A stretch of DNA of 64,000 nt from Tetradesmus obliquus (lineage: Eukaryota > Chlorophyta > Chlorophyceae > Sphaeropleales > Scenedesmaceae), in contig CP126194.1 in the NCBI GenBank assembly GCA_030272155.1, positions 2,967,501 through 3,031,500 of the forward strand. The letters run 5' to 3'. Under the pieces are notes generated by a model. That model was not told where the DNA came from. It searched no databases and worked only from the letters and a program-made list of their open reading frames with translations. The stretch's first letter is position 1, and the number at the start of each line of letters is the position of its first letter. Made by a program: the position numbers and the translations under genes. Shown one piece after another: positions 38,324 through 50,434 of this stretch.

Positions 38324-39861
38324 GTAAGGACCCAGCCATGCTCGGCATGCCATGCAGCACACGACTGCAGCCAGGGTGCTTCTCCTGCAGCTGCCAGCTT
38401 GACGCGATCAGCTAACAGTGGATATTGTGCGCCATTAGCTGGCACTGTCCAGGGGCATGCACTCCAGCGCGTTGACAGCCTGTGTGCCTCGTTAGATGTG
38501 ATTTGAAGATGTGTAGCTGCCTGCTCAGACCTGGGCTAGCAGGCATCACCAGGTGACACGATGTCACCTGCAGGGACAGCTGTCTGCACTCATTGCATTT
38601 TTCTCATGAAATGTATAAGCAGCAGGCATGTACATGCCGGCTGTGATGTGCAACATCATGCATGATGATGCCTGTATGAGAATGTTGATAAGGAAGGTTG
38701 TAAATGCAGTGTGCATCAGGCTTCCCAACACAAGCCGTTGCCCAGTTTGCTTGCACTGCTGGTGCTTGGGGCACCACTGGCTGCCAGTTTTTGTGCTGCA
38801 AGTCTGCTACTGCATCCGGTCACGCAGCCAACGTAGCGTTGCTGTGAAAGGAGGTGTCAGCTGAGTTGACCTGCGGATGTGCGTCGACTGTGCACACAGG
38901 CACAGCATGCACAGGACACGGTGCATACACCGCAGCGGCTCAGCAGCGTGTTGCCGCCATGCCGCCACCATGTTGTGTTGATTCACCTGCTTTGCAATAA
39001 CAGAGCATAATTCTGTTTTGAGGAACTATGCACGACTCCAGAATGTAAGATGGATACACGTCTCGTTTGTGGAGTTGTCCTTGGCAACATTGGACAACAT
39101 GGGTGATGCGTGTGGTGTGCGTCTGACTTGACTTGGTAACATGGGCACACTTGATCACTGAAAACAGGTCTGGTATGAGTACAAAGACAGAAACTGCTGT
39201 TCATCAACAATTGGGCAGGGTTGGTCAACCTTTCTAGAGTTGTTCAGGCGGCATCACGAGTCAGCATGCCTTGGGCAGGCATCACGCATTAGCAGACAAC
39301 CATAAGAAGCTTGAATACGTTGGCAAGTCGCCATCTGTGAAATGGAAGTCCATGGGGATGCGCGGAATTCGTCAAGCCCGAGGCAACCAGCTGGCCAGAC
39401 ATCCTGATAACACACCTGCGATTACTCCAGACACCTTCAGGCACTTCCCACTGAGCTGATAGGTTCATCAGTGTATGATTTTGGTTTTTTATTGCCCTGT
39501 CAGGTGCTTTAAGCCTCTACAGTTCAAGCGCAGCTGTTTTCAAAGCGTCGAAGCTCCTTGTGAGACATCCGTGACTTCATTAATACAATCTCCATCACAA
39601 TTCAGCTTTTCTGTGCAGCTTACTAAGCAGCTTATTGCTGGACAGCTCTCAGTGAAGGTATGCTAACTCAGAATCCGATTGCGTCGTGGCTGCACTGCGA
39701 CCTCCAGCTTATTAGTTGCTTTTCGACGTTGCTGAAGGATTACTGGTTTTCTATCTATGCATGCCGCTCATTGCTTGCAACTTGTGGACTGCTTCTTGCA
39801 TGTGCTGCTGCTGCTCTGGTCAACCTGTGCACAATGCTTCCCTGTGTGCAGAGAAGGAGCC
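38324..39861. other. Intergenic stretch ahead of the membrane-protein gene
   Basis: Somewhat AT-richer than the neighbours. It holds a candidate TGTAA for the small gene at 38699 and presumably the 5' UTR and promoter of the next gene. No supported exon was seen. Confidence 0.35.
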
Positions 39862-41419
39862 ATGTCAGAACCAACGAGCACGCTGTTCAACCCAGATTAT
39901 ACATATCACTATGACAAGATATCCTGCATGAAGGTATGGCACTTGCGGTTGCACTGCTGGCCAAACTTTAGCTGGGCGTCCCTTGTGCACTGGCAGGCAC
40001 TTGTGTTGCCTCAACGCAGTGCCGCATGTTCATATTCTGTCAGTAGACGATGGAGGCTTGCCTGTTCTTCATCACAGAGGCTGGGTTACCATGCTTGTGA
40101 ACTGAGAACACCTTGGTGAGGATGGCCATGCGGCCCCTTTGACCTGGCACTTAGTGCGGCTGCTCCTGCTCCTGCTGCTGTGCAGGGGGCATATTTTGCC
40201 CATGTCGTCTTCTGCTACTTTGTGATGCTCACTGGTGTGGGCGCTTTTGTCAGCCGGGTTGTGCCCTCGTTCAAATGGACGCACGTGTGGTTTGGCAGGT
40301 GGGCGCACGTGTACTGGCATGGCTGCATCCAGAACCAAAATCGGGAGGTAGCAAGCAGCACTGCATGGACAATGCAGCAGCAGCAACAGCAGCAGCAACA
40401 GCACATGTAAACCCGTGCAGTTTAAACGTCTGCGCACTTGTCACCCGTTAACCATTGCTGTGTGTGCTTGTTTGCTGCTGTGTGTCCTGCAGGGGCTACA
40501 TCATCAGCATGCTGTGGGCCACAGCCACGTCCCTGGTCATCCACAACAGCGGCCTGCCACCAGGTGACACAGCTGCTGGCACTGCTGCTGCTCGTGCTGT
40601 CTGCCAGCTGAAGGCTTGTCGTGGCAGCAACAAGTCTTTGCATGCTCCTGCGTTACTGTAGCAATGCAATCGTGTCTGCTGGACTGCTGACTGTCAAGGC
40701 GCGTGTAGCCAGCAGCACTCTCTCCACGACCCCACAGGCTCACTTGGTGTATTTCTTGTGTTTGCATCCCTGCAGCCACGCTCATCAGCTTTGTGTGGGT
40801 GATGGGAGGCATGACGATCGCCTGGATCATCATCAAGTTCCACGAGGCCCGCATGCAGCACCTGGCCCTGGCAGCTGTAGCACGCAGCCTAACAGAGGCC
40901 CCTGCAGGCCCCATTACCAGCAGCGACAGCAACAGCAGCAGCAGCAGTGCGGCCGGCAAGGCACCCTTGGACTTGAATGCGCGCATCAATGACGAGAAGG
41001 GCCGCATCGCTGCTTCTAAAACCTTTGCGCAGCGCTTCTTCTCAATCAAGGCGCTGCACGGCATGATCATGTTCACCAGCTGGATCAACATAGTCGGCCG
41101 CATCTTTGCATCCAACCAGTCTGGCGACTTCACATGCCACACCTACCCAGTGTACAAGCCCCTGGACACACCAGACATCCCGGATTCAGCAAGCCTGGAT
41201 GTGGCCTCACTCACCCTGCTGCCCACACACAACCCGGACTATGCAAAGCTGCCCTGGGCCAAGCTGGGCACTGCAGGCTGGGGTGCAGCTCTGAGCTTGG
41301 GCCCGATGGCTGGTGCAGCGCTTGTGGGTGCTGCGGTGTCATTTTTTGCGGCACGCGCGGCGCGCAAGTCTGGCAGGACGACGCCAGAGGGGCTGGATGC
41401 TGGCAGCGGCAAGGCGTAA
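39862..41419 (+). CDS. Multi-pass membrane protein with conserved-looking histidines
   Basis: Exons 39862-39933, 40186-40298, 40493-40563 and 40776-41419 join in phase to 299 residues. Four or five hydrophobic helices are visible: about 25-50 (AYFAHVVFCYFVMLTG), 63-82 (IISMLWATATSLVIHNSG), 87-107 (LISFVWVMGGMTIAWIII), 174-196 (ALHGMIMFTSWINIVGRIF) and 255-287 (Ala/Gly-rich). A low-complexity Ser/Asn loop sits between the third and fourth. Histidines near the membrane faces (FAHVV, WTHVW, VIHNSG, IKFHEA, ALHGM) recall cytochrome b561-like haem proteins, but the spacing was not matched to a named family. It ends in a basic tail. Function unknown. Confidence 0.8.
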
Positions 41420-43474
41420 GCTTGGGGTTTGACGACGCTGGCGCAGCGATGTACAGCTGGAATAGCAGTGCTGTGTGGCGAGTGCTGTTGCGCAGGGAGC
41501 TACAGAGTTGACGCATGAGTGCACTGGAGCGGGAGAGGCGCATGTGTGCTGTGGAGCCGTGTGGCGCTCATTGTGCGCGACTGGAACCCTTGGATTGTGC
41601 TTGTGACAAACGATTGAGGGAGGTCTGTGATAAGTATCTGCTGATGAGTGGTTGAACTGCTGACGCTGACACCTGCAGTATGTGGTGATGTGCGCTGCCA
41701 TTGCAGCTGCGCTGGCACTCCTGCTGCATGTCGTGACAGCTGAAGCCAACCTCGTGTTTTTTCGTACTTGTGGCTGATGACTGAAGTGTCACAGGGCGAC
41801 CCGGCATCTTGATGCAGCTTACTGTTTTGCGTTCATCCTATACTGAGCCTGTTTCCTGGAGGCAAAGCAACTGATTGCGTGCCGCTATGTGGATTGGCTA
41901 GCAGCCAGACAAGGCTGTGATTCTAAGCAGTGTCTGCAGGGTGATGCTTCCTCTGCTTGCTGGATTTTGGTATTGTTACGTTCTCAGCCCTGCTGAGGAC
42001 CAAGGATACAGGCACGTCATATGCATGTGCACTGTCACATGTGTTATGCGATCATATCCGAGGGCAGTTGTTGTGGTTGTGCTGGGAGCGCATGGGAGTC
42101 CGCATGTGCGCATGTACACTCATACATGCCCAATGGCCAGAGGTGCACAGCATGACGTGGCACAGCAACAACTCAATCACTCTGCAGTTCCCAGGCACTG
42201 CATTTGTGGTGAACAGCATTGGCTTGTTGTTGGCTGCAGTCAGCATTGCAGTGCAGCCGCGTGGCTTTTATGACGGCAGCGGTTTACTGTATGTCAGGGG
42301 GACAAAGCTACGTCAGGATTGTGTGCTGTGCCTTTCCTGGCAAGGCGTTAGACTACGTGGGTGCTGCTGCAAGAAGCAGCAGCTGCTGCCGGTGTTGCCA
42401 GCAGCTACACACAATAAAAGAGCAGGATGCCTTTGCTCGGGTTCTCGAGGTTCTGCAGCCCCTGAGCCAGCTGGCTCAGGCAGTATATGGGATTGTTCTG
42501 GCCTGTATAAGCTTAAATACTTGAGTGGATGCAGGTTTAGCTGTCACCAGCAAGTGGTCAAGAGGATGGCGGTATATATCCAACAGATGCATCTGTTGTA
42601 TCAGCGGCTCGCTGATTATCCATCAGCTTGATGGAGCAGAGTTGTGCATGAGAATGCAGTCAGCATCTAGCTTCATTTTATGTGCACTGCGCAAGCGCTT
42701 ACATATGGCCTGCAGCAGCAACTTGCATAAGTTGCAAGGTAACATGTGCCCCACCTACATGTTCTTGCAGCAACCGGCGCATTGATGTGTACACAACGCT
42801 GCACGTACGCTGATACATTTCAAAACGCCTCAACAGGTCAATACGAGTGGTTGATCAATAATAAAGCAACACCGACACGCACGATGCTCTGTCACACAGT
42901 ACCGTCCATTGGTACGTCATGAATAGACACTACATCATGAGAATCTGCCACCATTCAAGTCATGCAGACAGCATGTCCCAGCTGCCGTGATGGGACTGTA
43001 GGGCAATCAGCCCCTCGGCCTTGTATATGGTACAATGCACAGAAACGCAGCCGAGTGAGTCAGTTGACCCCTAACAGAACGCTGTTTCTGCTGCACCGAG
43101 CCCAAGCAAAGCTGCAGCACACAGAGTGCCATACATCTAGATGCAAGCGAAACTGGCGTAGCAGTGATCCTGTTTGTCATACAGATTTCTAGAGAGCAAA
43201 GCTTGCCACGCCAACAGCAAGGGTGTCGATGCATGGAGCATGCTCATGCAACAATCGCTTTGAGCAGCAACAGAAACAGCGCTGCCAGGTCACACTGTAA
43301 ACCCCACCGTGCCAGCCAGCGCGAGCCTTGCGCACAGCTGCAGCACCTGTCACTGCCAACCCCTATGCCCCTGGTCCCTGCATGCGGGTTCTGCATGATG
43401 AGGCCTGCATGCACCTGCAAACTGCTCAACAACACTCAGCCCCACCCAGCTGCCCCAACTTGCCAGCTGCCCGC
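41420..43474. other. Convergent 3' flanks, no supported gene
   Basis: Two kilobases between the membrane-protein and zinc-finger genes. One 224-codon frame (41957-42631, plus) lacks an ATG start, domain signatures and the codon bias of neighbours. A TTACA at about 42698 could serve the minus-strand gene. Confidence 0.35.
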
Positions 43475-46020
43475 TCACGAGCGCCGGGGCTGCTGATGCT
43501 GCTGCCTGTGCTGCTGCGCTGCGTCCAAGCCATACATCGGGTCCACACTGACGCGCCTCGCCAGCGCCCACAGCGCGCCCTCATCTGTCACTGTGTGCAG
43601 CCGGCCAAACATGCGGTTGCACGTGCCGCACAGCCAGGCGCCGCTGCCGCACTTGGCCTTGCCCTCACCCTCGCTGAAGCACCTGACACACGGCCGATAG
43701 AACAGCCTGGCGATGGCGGCAGAAGCAGCACGGCAGAACAGAGGACAGCACAGCTGCTGTGTCAGAAGTCTTGCGGGCATTTAGGGTCATGCTGGTGGGG
43801 TTCACGGGGGCAGCCACAGATCTAAGAGCGCCTTGCTAAGCAAATTCAAGCGCCCACGTGTGTTCTCACTATGCAGAAACGGCAAACAGGGTTGAAATGT
43901 GCATGCGCTTGCCAGCAGCCTGGCACTCACAAATCAACGATGCGCTGCAGCAGGGCCAGCGCCTCTGGCTGCTCCCGCAGCACTGCCGCCAGCACCTTCA
44001 GGTTGAGCTGGTGCTCCCGCCACAGCCGCTGCATGTCTGCATTGGTGTTGCTGTACTCCTTGGTAGCAGGCACCCAGCCGAGGATGGGCCCTGAGGCAGG
44101 CCAGCTGCCAGGCGCAGCTGCTGCTGCTGCTACTGCCGCAGCTCCTAGCTCAGATGGCGCTGTTCCTGCTGCTGCTGCTGCCACAGCTGTGCTGCCAGGT
44201 GGCTGGCTGTCGCCCGCAGCTGCAGTGTTGCTAGCCTCACCATCACCAGCAGCACCAGACAGCGAGCAGCTCGGACTGCTTGAGCTGCTTCGCTGCTGCT
44301 GCTGTTGCTGCTGCTGTGCTGCTCCAGGCTGCTGCCTTTCACCAGAGGCCTGACTAGTGTCCTGCCGCATAAGGGTATCACCTGCCACCCATCCAGCAGC
44401 GTCACTGCAGCGAGTGCTGCCAGCCAGTGCTGCAAGCGCTGCTGCAGCTTCTGCAGCTGCTGCCTCCTCTGCTGCTGTGTCAGCTGCATCTGCACCTGCA
44501 CTGTACGGCACGGCTGGTTCTGCTGCTGTTGCGCCAGCAGCAGCCTCGCCCCGTAGGCGCCTGTCCACTTCCTGCACCTTCCCCCAGTTGCTGCGCAGCA
44601 CCTCATCAGCCCCGGAAATGCTGGCTGCTGCTGCAGCTGCCTTGTAGCACGTGGGCTTGGTGCAGCTCCACTGGCCATTGATGGGCCGCGCCTGCCAGCA
44701 GTGGGTGCAGCTGCGCCCAGAGAAGATCACATTAGCCTCCTGCACTGCTGCTAGGGCCTGCGGCTGCTCCTGCAGTGCTGCCTCCACCACACGCATGACC
44801 AGCTTGTGCTCCTGCCAGACCCTGTCCCTGTCAGAGCCTGACATGTACACACGGTCTGGCCAGCCTGCCATTGTACCATCCAATCCTGTGAAGGCAGCAA
44901 ACACGCGTGGTGGGGCCGGCTTGGGCGCTCGGGCGGCTGAAGGCGCTAGCGCCTTGTGGTACTGGAACGGAGCATCTTTGGCGGCTGCCTTGCCCTTTGA
45001 CTTGCTGCTCTTGCTGCCTTTGCTGGCTTTGGCTGCGCCTGTACCACCGGCGCCTGCTGTGTCTTCGCCACCATACACGAGCAAGCCCTGCTGCTGCAGC
45101 TGCTGCAGCTGCTGCTTCTGGTACTGCTGCCGCACGTGCTGGAGCGCGTGCTGGTGCTGCTGCTGTTGCTGCTGGCGCACTGCAGCGAGGGCGTCTAGTG
45201 GCACTAGCAGCCCAGCAGGCTGCATGTATGACACCTGCATGCCCAGCGGCAGCTGCCGCACAGGCAGCACAGGCCTGCTGTCATCAGCCACATTGTGGCT
45301 AGCGGCAGCTCGCTCCGCACATGCTGCAGCTGCTGCCCCAGCTGCGCTCGCAGCTGCAGAGGCACGCAGCAGCAACTCGTACTGCTGCTCCTGTGTGACA
45401 TGCTGCGCAGCAGCTGCTGCACTGTTTGTGACAGCTGCTGGTGCCTCTGCAGCGGCTGCTGCTGCTGTGGCTGACTGCTGCTGGGCTGCTGGGGCTGGTG
45501 GTTGCTTTGCAGCACTGGCATGCGGCCCTAGCTGGTCCACCTTTCGAGCCTTGCAGGAAAGTGCGGCAGGTGCAGCAGACTGTGCTGCTACTGTTTCCTC
45601 CGCAGGCCGCTTGCAGCAAGCAGTTGGAGCTTCAGCTGGCCTTGTTTGCTGCTGCCTCAAGGCAGTGGCCTTGGTATGCAGGCGCAGCAGCAGGTGCCCT
45701 AGCTGCATGAGAGCGGCTTGCTGCTGCTGTGGCGTGCAAGAAGCTGCTGCCGCTGCCGACAGTGGTGTTGCTGCAGCCAGCAGGAGCGCCTTCATTTGTT
45801 CAACGTCCACTAGCTCAGACGCCTGCTCCTCCTCAGCTGGCTTGCTGCGTTGCTGCTGAGTCGCTGTAGCAGCTGCTTGATTCGCAGCAGCTGTGCTGGG
45901 TGCCTCCTCCTGCAGCAAGCTCGAATCCTGGTCATGCTTTCTGCTTGCCTCGTTACTGCTGCTGGTGGCGTTGCTGCTCAGCCAGGAGTTGCTGACAGCG
46001 CCAGCCTGCTTGCAGGACAC
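43475..46020 (-). CDS. GATA-like zinc-finger protein with two related modules
   Basis: A long exon (43931 to about 46020) joins in phase, through donor GTGAGT, to a final exon 43475-43706; together about 770 residues. The 5' limit is uncertain: the frame has no ATG before 45795, so an upstream exon is likely. Most of the protein is Ala/Gln-rich. Two similar modules stand out. Module 1 (44640-44870) has VWQEHKLVMRVVEAALQEQP, then CTHC and, after 11 residues, CTKPTC. Module 2 spans both exons, with LWREHQLNLKVLAAVLREQP, then CVRC and CGTC 16 residues apart, ending WLCGTCNRMFGR. That second finger resembles a GATA zinc finger. A nuclear, DNA-binding role is inferred. Confidence 0.72.
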
Positions 46021-47942
46021 CAGTAACAGGATGCTGGTGGTAAGATGTAATCATGAAGCTTTGTATGTGGCAACAAGCTTTGCAGTGAACCGACATGGAA
46101 CCACTAGCTTTGATCTCTAATCAGGGATCCAGCGGGCGTCTGCTTGACAGATCCAGCTGGCCAGCTAGGCCCTGGCGGCAATGTGCAACTTGCAGGTAAT
46201 GTCCAAGGAGTGCAGACGCAGAATGACGCGGGCGCCTCACCTGAGGTGCAGGTAGGTTGCACGCAGATAAGCCTTGTCGATATGACGTCGCAGCATGGCT
46301 GCACATCATTGGCTCCGGATGCTCTATATGCAGATGCCAGTGCTGTTGACAGCAGTCAACACAACTGCAGGGCTCGAAGCTGTTGCAGCCTCGTTGAAGG
46401 GGAAGCCTTGGAATGACAACTCAGACTTACAAATGCCTGCACGGCAAGGAACAAGAACGTCGATGGGGGTCAAAGGATCGGGAAGGGGGCAAGGTGTGTC
46501 AAAAGTGGCGAGCGGCCAGCAGCGCGCAGGGCAACACTCGTGCAGCACAAAGGACAACGTAAAACAGGTGACATCGGCTTCAAAGGCACAAGCGCAGGTC
46601 ACAGGCGTGCAGGCGTCGCACATGGGACGCGGGGCACACGTCTGAGTGACGAGCTGCTGCTTGCTTGCGAGCGCACGCCCAGAACAGCGTCGCATGCAAA
46701 GTACAAACTTCCACTAACCTGTGGTATTGTCGTCAGCGCAGTGAGGGCATCGGTGTCGGATGATGTCATGTGCGAGAGTGGCATACGTAGCAGTAAAAGA
46801 GGCAAAAGTTGAGGTCAAACGTGCAAACGTTAACGCTACTAGTACAGCCACCAATCGCCTCAGCTGCCATGCGAGCTGTAAACACAGGCGTGACAGGGTT
46901 CTCTCTGACACATACCGTTGGTCATGGTCTCAAAAGCAGAGGTGAACGAAGTTTTGTATGTGAGAGGTCGTTTCAGTTAAATTTAGCCCTCAACAAATGA
47001 GGCAAACATGGCTCAGCCTCCTCTGTGAGAACAATTCTGTGTGGTTGCATCCGTCATGGCCTGTGGCCGCATCATGCGGGTGACTCATTCTGCATGCAAC
47101 ACAAGGTAGCATGTACCTGCTGTTTCCCTGAACCCCAACGCGTTCATTATGTGGTTCAGTCAATTACAGAGCCAATTAGTCGATTCAATACCACTAACCA
47201 ATGTGATCACCAGCCAGCCCACACTTCAACAAAGTTTGTTGTGACATGCAGGTAGGGCATGTACGGCATGACAGTTGCTGAACAGCTGCAGCGACTGCAG
47301 TTCAAACTGCACACTGAATTCAGTGACTGTACCGTGCAACAATGTAAAAAGTGCTGCGGGCACTGCGTTGATTTTCTCCGCAGCTAGCTACAGGCGAAAG
47401 GCCTGTGCCGGGTCCTAGCAGCTGGCCAACAACAGTACGGGTACACCAACACCCACAACCACATCACACACAATACGCTCACCAAGAACAGCGAGCGTTC
47501 TGATGTCTGTTGGCAAACAGTGGCGCAAGCGTGCAGATGGCCAGTTTGGTGTGGCCCTGACAATTGGGCACCTGATGAACTGTCAGTGGCAGACACATAT
47601 ACAGGGCCGGGCCAAACATGCTTCTCAATTTACTTTCCAAAACTGGTGAATGGCACCCCTGCAACACTGTTGCTTTCCTACAATCAGACTGAGGCCTCTA
47701 ACAACAACAGCCAAACACAGCTGAGCACCATCGCGCAATCATATCCATAATCACCAGTCAAGCCACAGCAATGATTCATGTTGCAGTGCTCCGTGGGCAA
47801 CCATTGACCACACCCTGAAAAACAACATCAACTCTTGCATTGATATGCTGCTAGCCAGCAGCCACTAGGTTGCATCGCTTCTGTTGCTGTCATACAGCAG
47901 CAGCACCAGCGCACCTCAACACTCAGTGAGACATCAGCTTCT
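46021..47942. other. Region upstream of the zinc-finger gene; possible small plus-strand gene
   Basis: At 46144-46645 two plus-strand segments could join as exons: one ending SPEVQ at a GTAGGT donor (about 46252), and one after the acceptor near 46337, running to a stop at 46645. No ATG or homology supports this strongly. The rest, 46650-47940, shows no supported feature. Confidence 0.25.
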
Positions 47943-48948
47943 CTACCACCACCTAGAGCCATATGATAAACCATTGTGGTGGCTTCCATGGCGCTGCTGC
48001 TGCTGCTGCTGCTGCCGCAGCTGCCTGTGGATGTGGAAGCCCGCAGCCGCAGCTGCTGCAGCAATGCCTGCAGCTGCAGCTGCCGCTGCAAGACCTGCAT
48101 TGATGTCCTGCATGCAATACCCCTCAACCTCTGCGTCAGACTCATCGCTGCTGCTGCTTTCACAGTCATGGTACAGCTCGTCTGCAGCTGCAGGTGCCCG
48201 CTGCTGGCCTGCGCTGGCTGCAAGATCAGCAGCTGCTGCACTTTCATCACTTGCACCAGCAGCTGCTGCCCCGGCTGCTGCTGCTGCTGCTGCTGTGGCC
48301 ATGGCTGCTGGCCCTCCTGCAACCTCAGCTGCAGAGCAGCCTGCTGGTGCAGTCCCTGCTGCCCCATACTCTGCCTGCACTGCATCAAGCAGGGCGTTGG
48401 CAGCTACTGTCAGCTGCTTGCGCAGCGCACGCGTCTCCTGCACTGAGCAGCTTGTCGCATCCAGATCCAGCAGCACCTTCATTACGGGCTCACTGGCTGT
48501 CAGGTACTGCTTCTGGGTCATGGGGACGCTGCTGTTGTGAGTCGCTGACAGCTGCTGCCGCACTGCTGACAGCTGTGCAGATGCAGCAGCCAGCTGCTTC
48601 AGCGCTGGCCCATCGCGGCGCAGCCTGCTGCCACGCCAGGCGGCTGCAATGATGCTGGCTGCCTGGTGTGCTGACAGCTTGCTGCTGCTGCTGCTGCTGC
48701 TGTTGGTGGGGCTGGGCGTGGCACGGACACTTGCAGGGCTGGCCGACGTGCAGATGTGCTGCTGCGTCTGTGCTGCAACATTTGCGGGAGTACGTTTAAG
48801 CACGGGTACGCCGTTAAGCGTCTGGTTGGTGGCGTTGCTGGTGTTGTTGCAAGTGCTGGGGTCGGCGTGCGTTGCGTCTGCTGCTGCCGTTGGTGCTTGT
48901 GCTGCTCCAGGGCCTGACTGGTGCAGCTGCCACCTGCCTTGTGACCTG
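47943..48948 (-). CDS. IQ-BAG domain co-chaperone (5' exons not resolved)
   Basis: One long minus-strand exon runs from an acceptor at about 48948 to TAG at 47943-47945. It encodes an IQ-like calmodulin-binding motif (AASIIAAAWRGSRLRR) immediately followed by a BAG domain: ALKQLAAASAQLSAVRQQL, then EPVMKVLLDLDA and ETRALRKQLTVAANALLDAV. The IQ-then-BAG order is the arrangement of plant BAG5/6/7 proteins, which bind Hsc70 nucleotide-binding domains and calmodulin. The rest is Ala/Ser-rich, with an acidic SSSSDESDAEVE patch and a polyQ end. A candidate first exon around 49246-49408 (LAFPGFGLQSLACATAG, GTAAGG donor) could supply the N-terminus, but no ATG was found. Confidence 0.78.
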
Positions 48949-50096
48949 CATGCAGAAGCACAGCCAGCACAAACATAGAAAAATTGTCGTTATCTGCTGG
49001 CGAATCGATGTCTGATGAAATGTGCTTGATATGAATGCTGAAGCAAATGCACACACTGCCTTGCCTGAATCAGCATGCTTGCATGCATACGGGTGCACTG
49101 CTTGCATGCATGCATGTTGCTAATGCAAGCGGTCCATGCATGCATGCATCAGATAAGCATTTTCGACTGAACAAACACTGATCGTTTTTGAAAAGGCTGG
49201 CTGTCCTTGCATTGCTGCTGCCCTTACCTGCAGTTGCGCATGCCAGGCTCTGCAATCCGAACCCAGGGAAAGCCAAACGAGTCACTGCGAGTGACCCGTC
49301 CGTAAGGCGTGATGAATGGGTTGAAGAATATGGTAGCGGGCGGGGGTGCGAACATGCTGAACAGCGGTTGCTTGCGCGTGTCCAGTAGCAGCACAAGTTA
49401 CGCGGCAACGGCTAAGCTGATCGAGCTTTTTGGACTGTAACAAACGATAAAGCAATGACGAGTAGGAGTTTATGCTTCAGTAATGGCTATAGAGCCCTTA
49501 TAAATGGAGGATCGCGGCTTCCACTGGTCACCGGTGCTACATGCCGTGTCACTTCCCGCGCTTCCATCGTGAACATTCGGGACCAGGCTGCATTACGCCA
49601 GACACTGCGGCACCCAACGGCACGCTGTGTACTAGATAAGTCACCTGAGTTTTTGTTTTGTTGGTTACTGCTGGTGGTTGGTACCATGGCGAGGACGTTG
49701 CTGGTAGAGTGTACTGCTGCACCCTCTGCCCACAACATCACATGCTGCATACGAGTGTAATGCTGCATCGGCATGCCATAATTTGCCCAACACCATAATA
49801 AAAACCCCATTTTGAAATCAGCCTCGCATGCACAAAGCAGGCAGGCAGGGACAGCAGCATGCAGCTGCAAAGTACGCGCATTTTTGTGGGCGCATAATGG
49901 GCTCTTGTGGCCCAGCTGCTGCTGCAAATGATGGCCGTTGTCGTGGTGAAATATGCTGCACCGCCGCTTGACCTGGGAAGCATGTCGGATCCCAGCTCTC
50001 AAGCGGCTTCCAGTCATATGCATGGATAGCATGGACAACAGGCTGAGCTGACGCGCTGGCATTTCCCAAGCTGCACTTCCCAACCGTTAGCACAGG

Positions 50097-50160
50097 CACG
50101 CCGTGCTACAAGCACGCCGTGCTACAAGCATGCCGTGCTACACGCACGCCGTGCTGCAGC
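50097..50160. repeat. Four tandem copies of a 16-base unit
   Basis: Units CACGCCGTGCTACAAG at 50097-50112 and 50113-50128, then variants at 50129-50144 and 50145-50160. No coding sense and no spacers. Confidence 0.92.
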
Positions 50161-50434
50161 TGCACAACAAATTGCTGCTCTTGCAATGGTTGGCATTGCC
50201 TCAGCGGGGCCAGATGCTGCTAGCAGGTGCATGCACACGTGTACACGTGTCAGCCCTGCCAGGCTGAACTTCAAAGTTGTGACATGCTGGCCATGCAGCA
50301 AATAGCCAACGCGCATGGGCACACAATTGTTTTGCAAAGACCTGCATCTTCTGTGGTGCTATGGCAGCAAGTGACGCGTGGTTTGTAGCTACATGAAGCA
50401 GCGGTTGCTTGCAGGACGCCGTCCTACAAGTGCC

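Noticed and set aside
41957..42631. A 224-codon plus-strand frame
   Set aside because: Begins at TTG rather than ATG, has no domain, and its composition is unlike neighbouring genes. Probably 3' flank of the membrane-protein gene.
44651..45859. A 402-codon plus-strand frame opposite the zinc-finger gene
   Set aside because: Cys/Ala/Ser-rich shadow of the Ala/Gln repeat coding strand. The minus frame has zinc-finger signatures and an in-phase second exon.
47400..47750. A plus-strand frame with a threonine/asparagine-rich reading
   Set aside because: No ATG, no splice partners, and AT-richer than coding exons nearby; not strong enough to report as a gene.
50097..50160. CRISPR-like array
   Set aside because: The 16-base units are contiguous with no spacers, and the setting is a eukaryotic nuclear genome.
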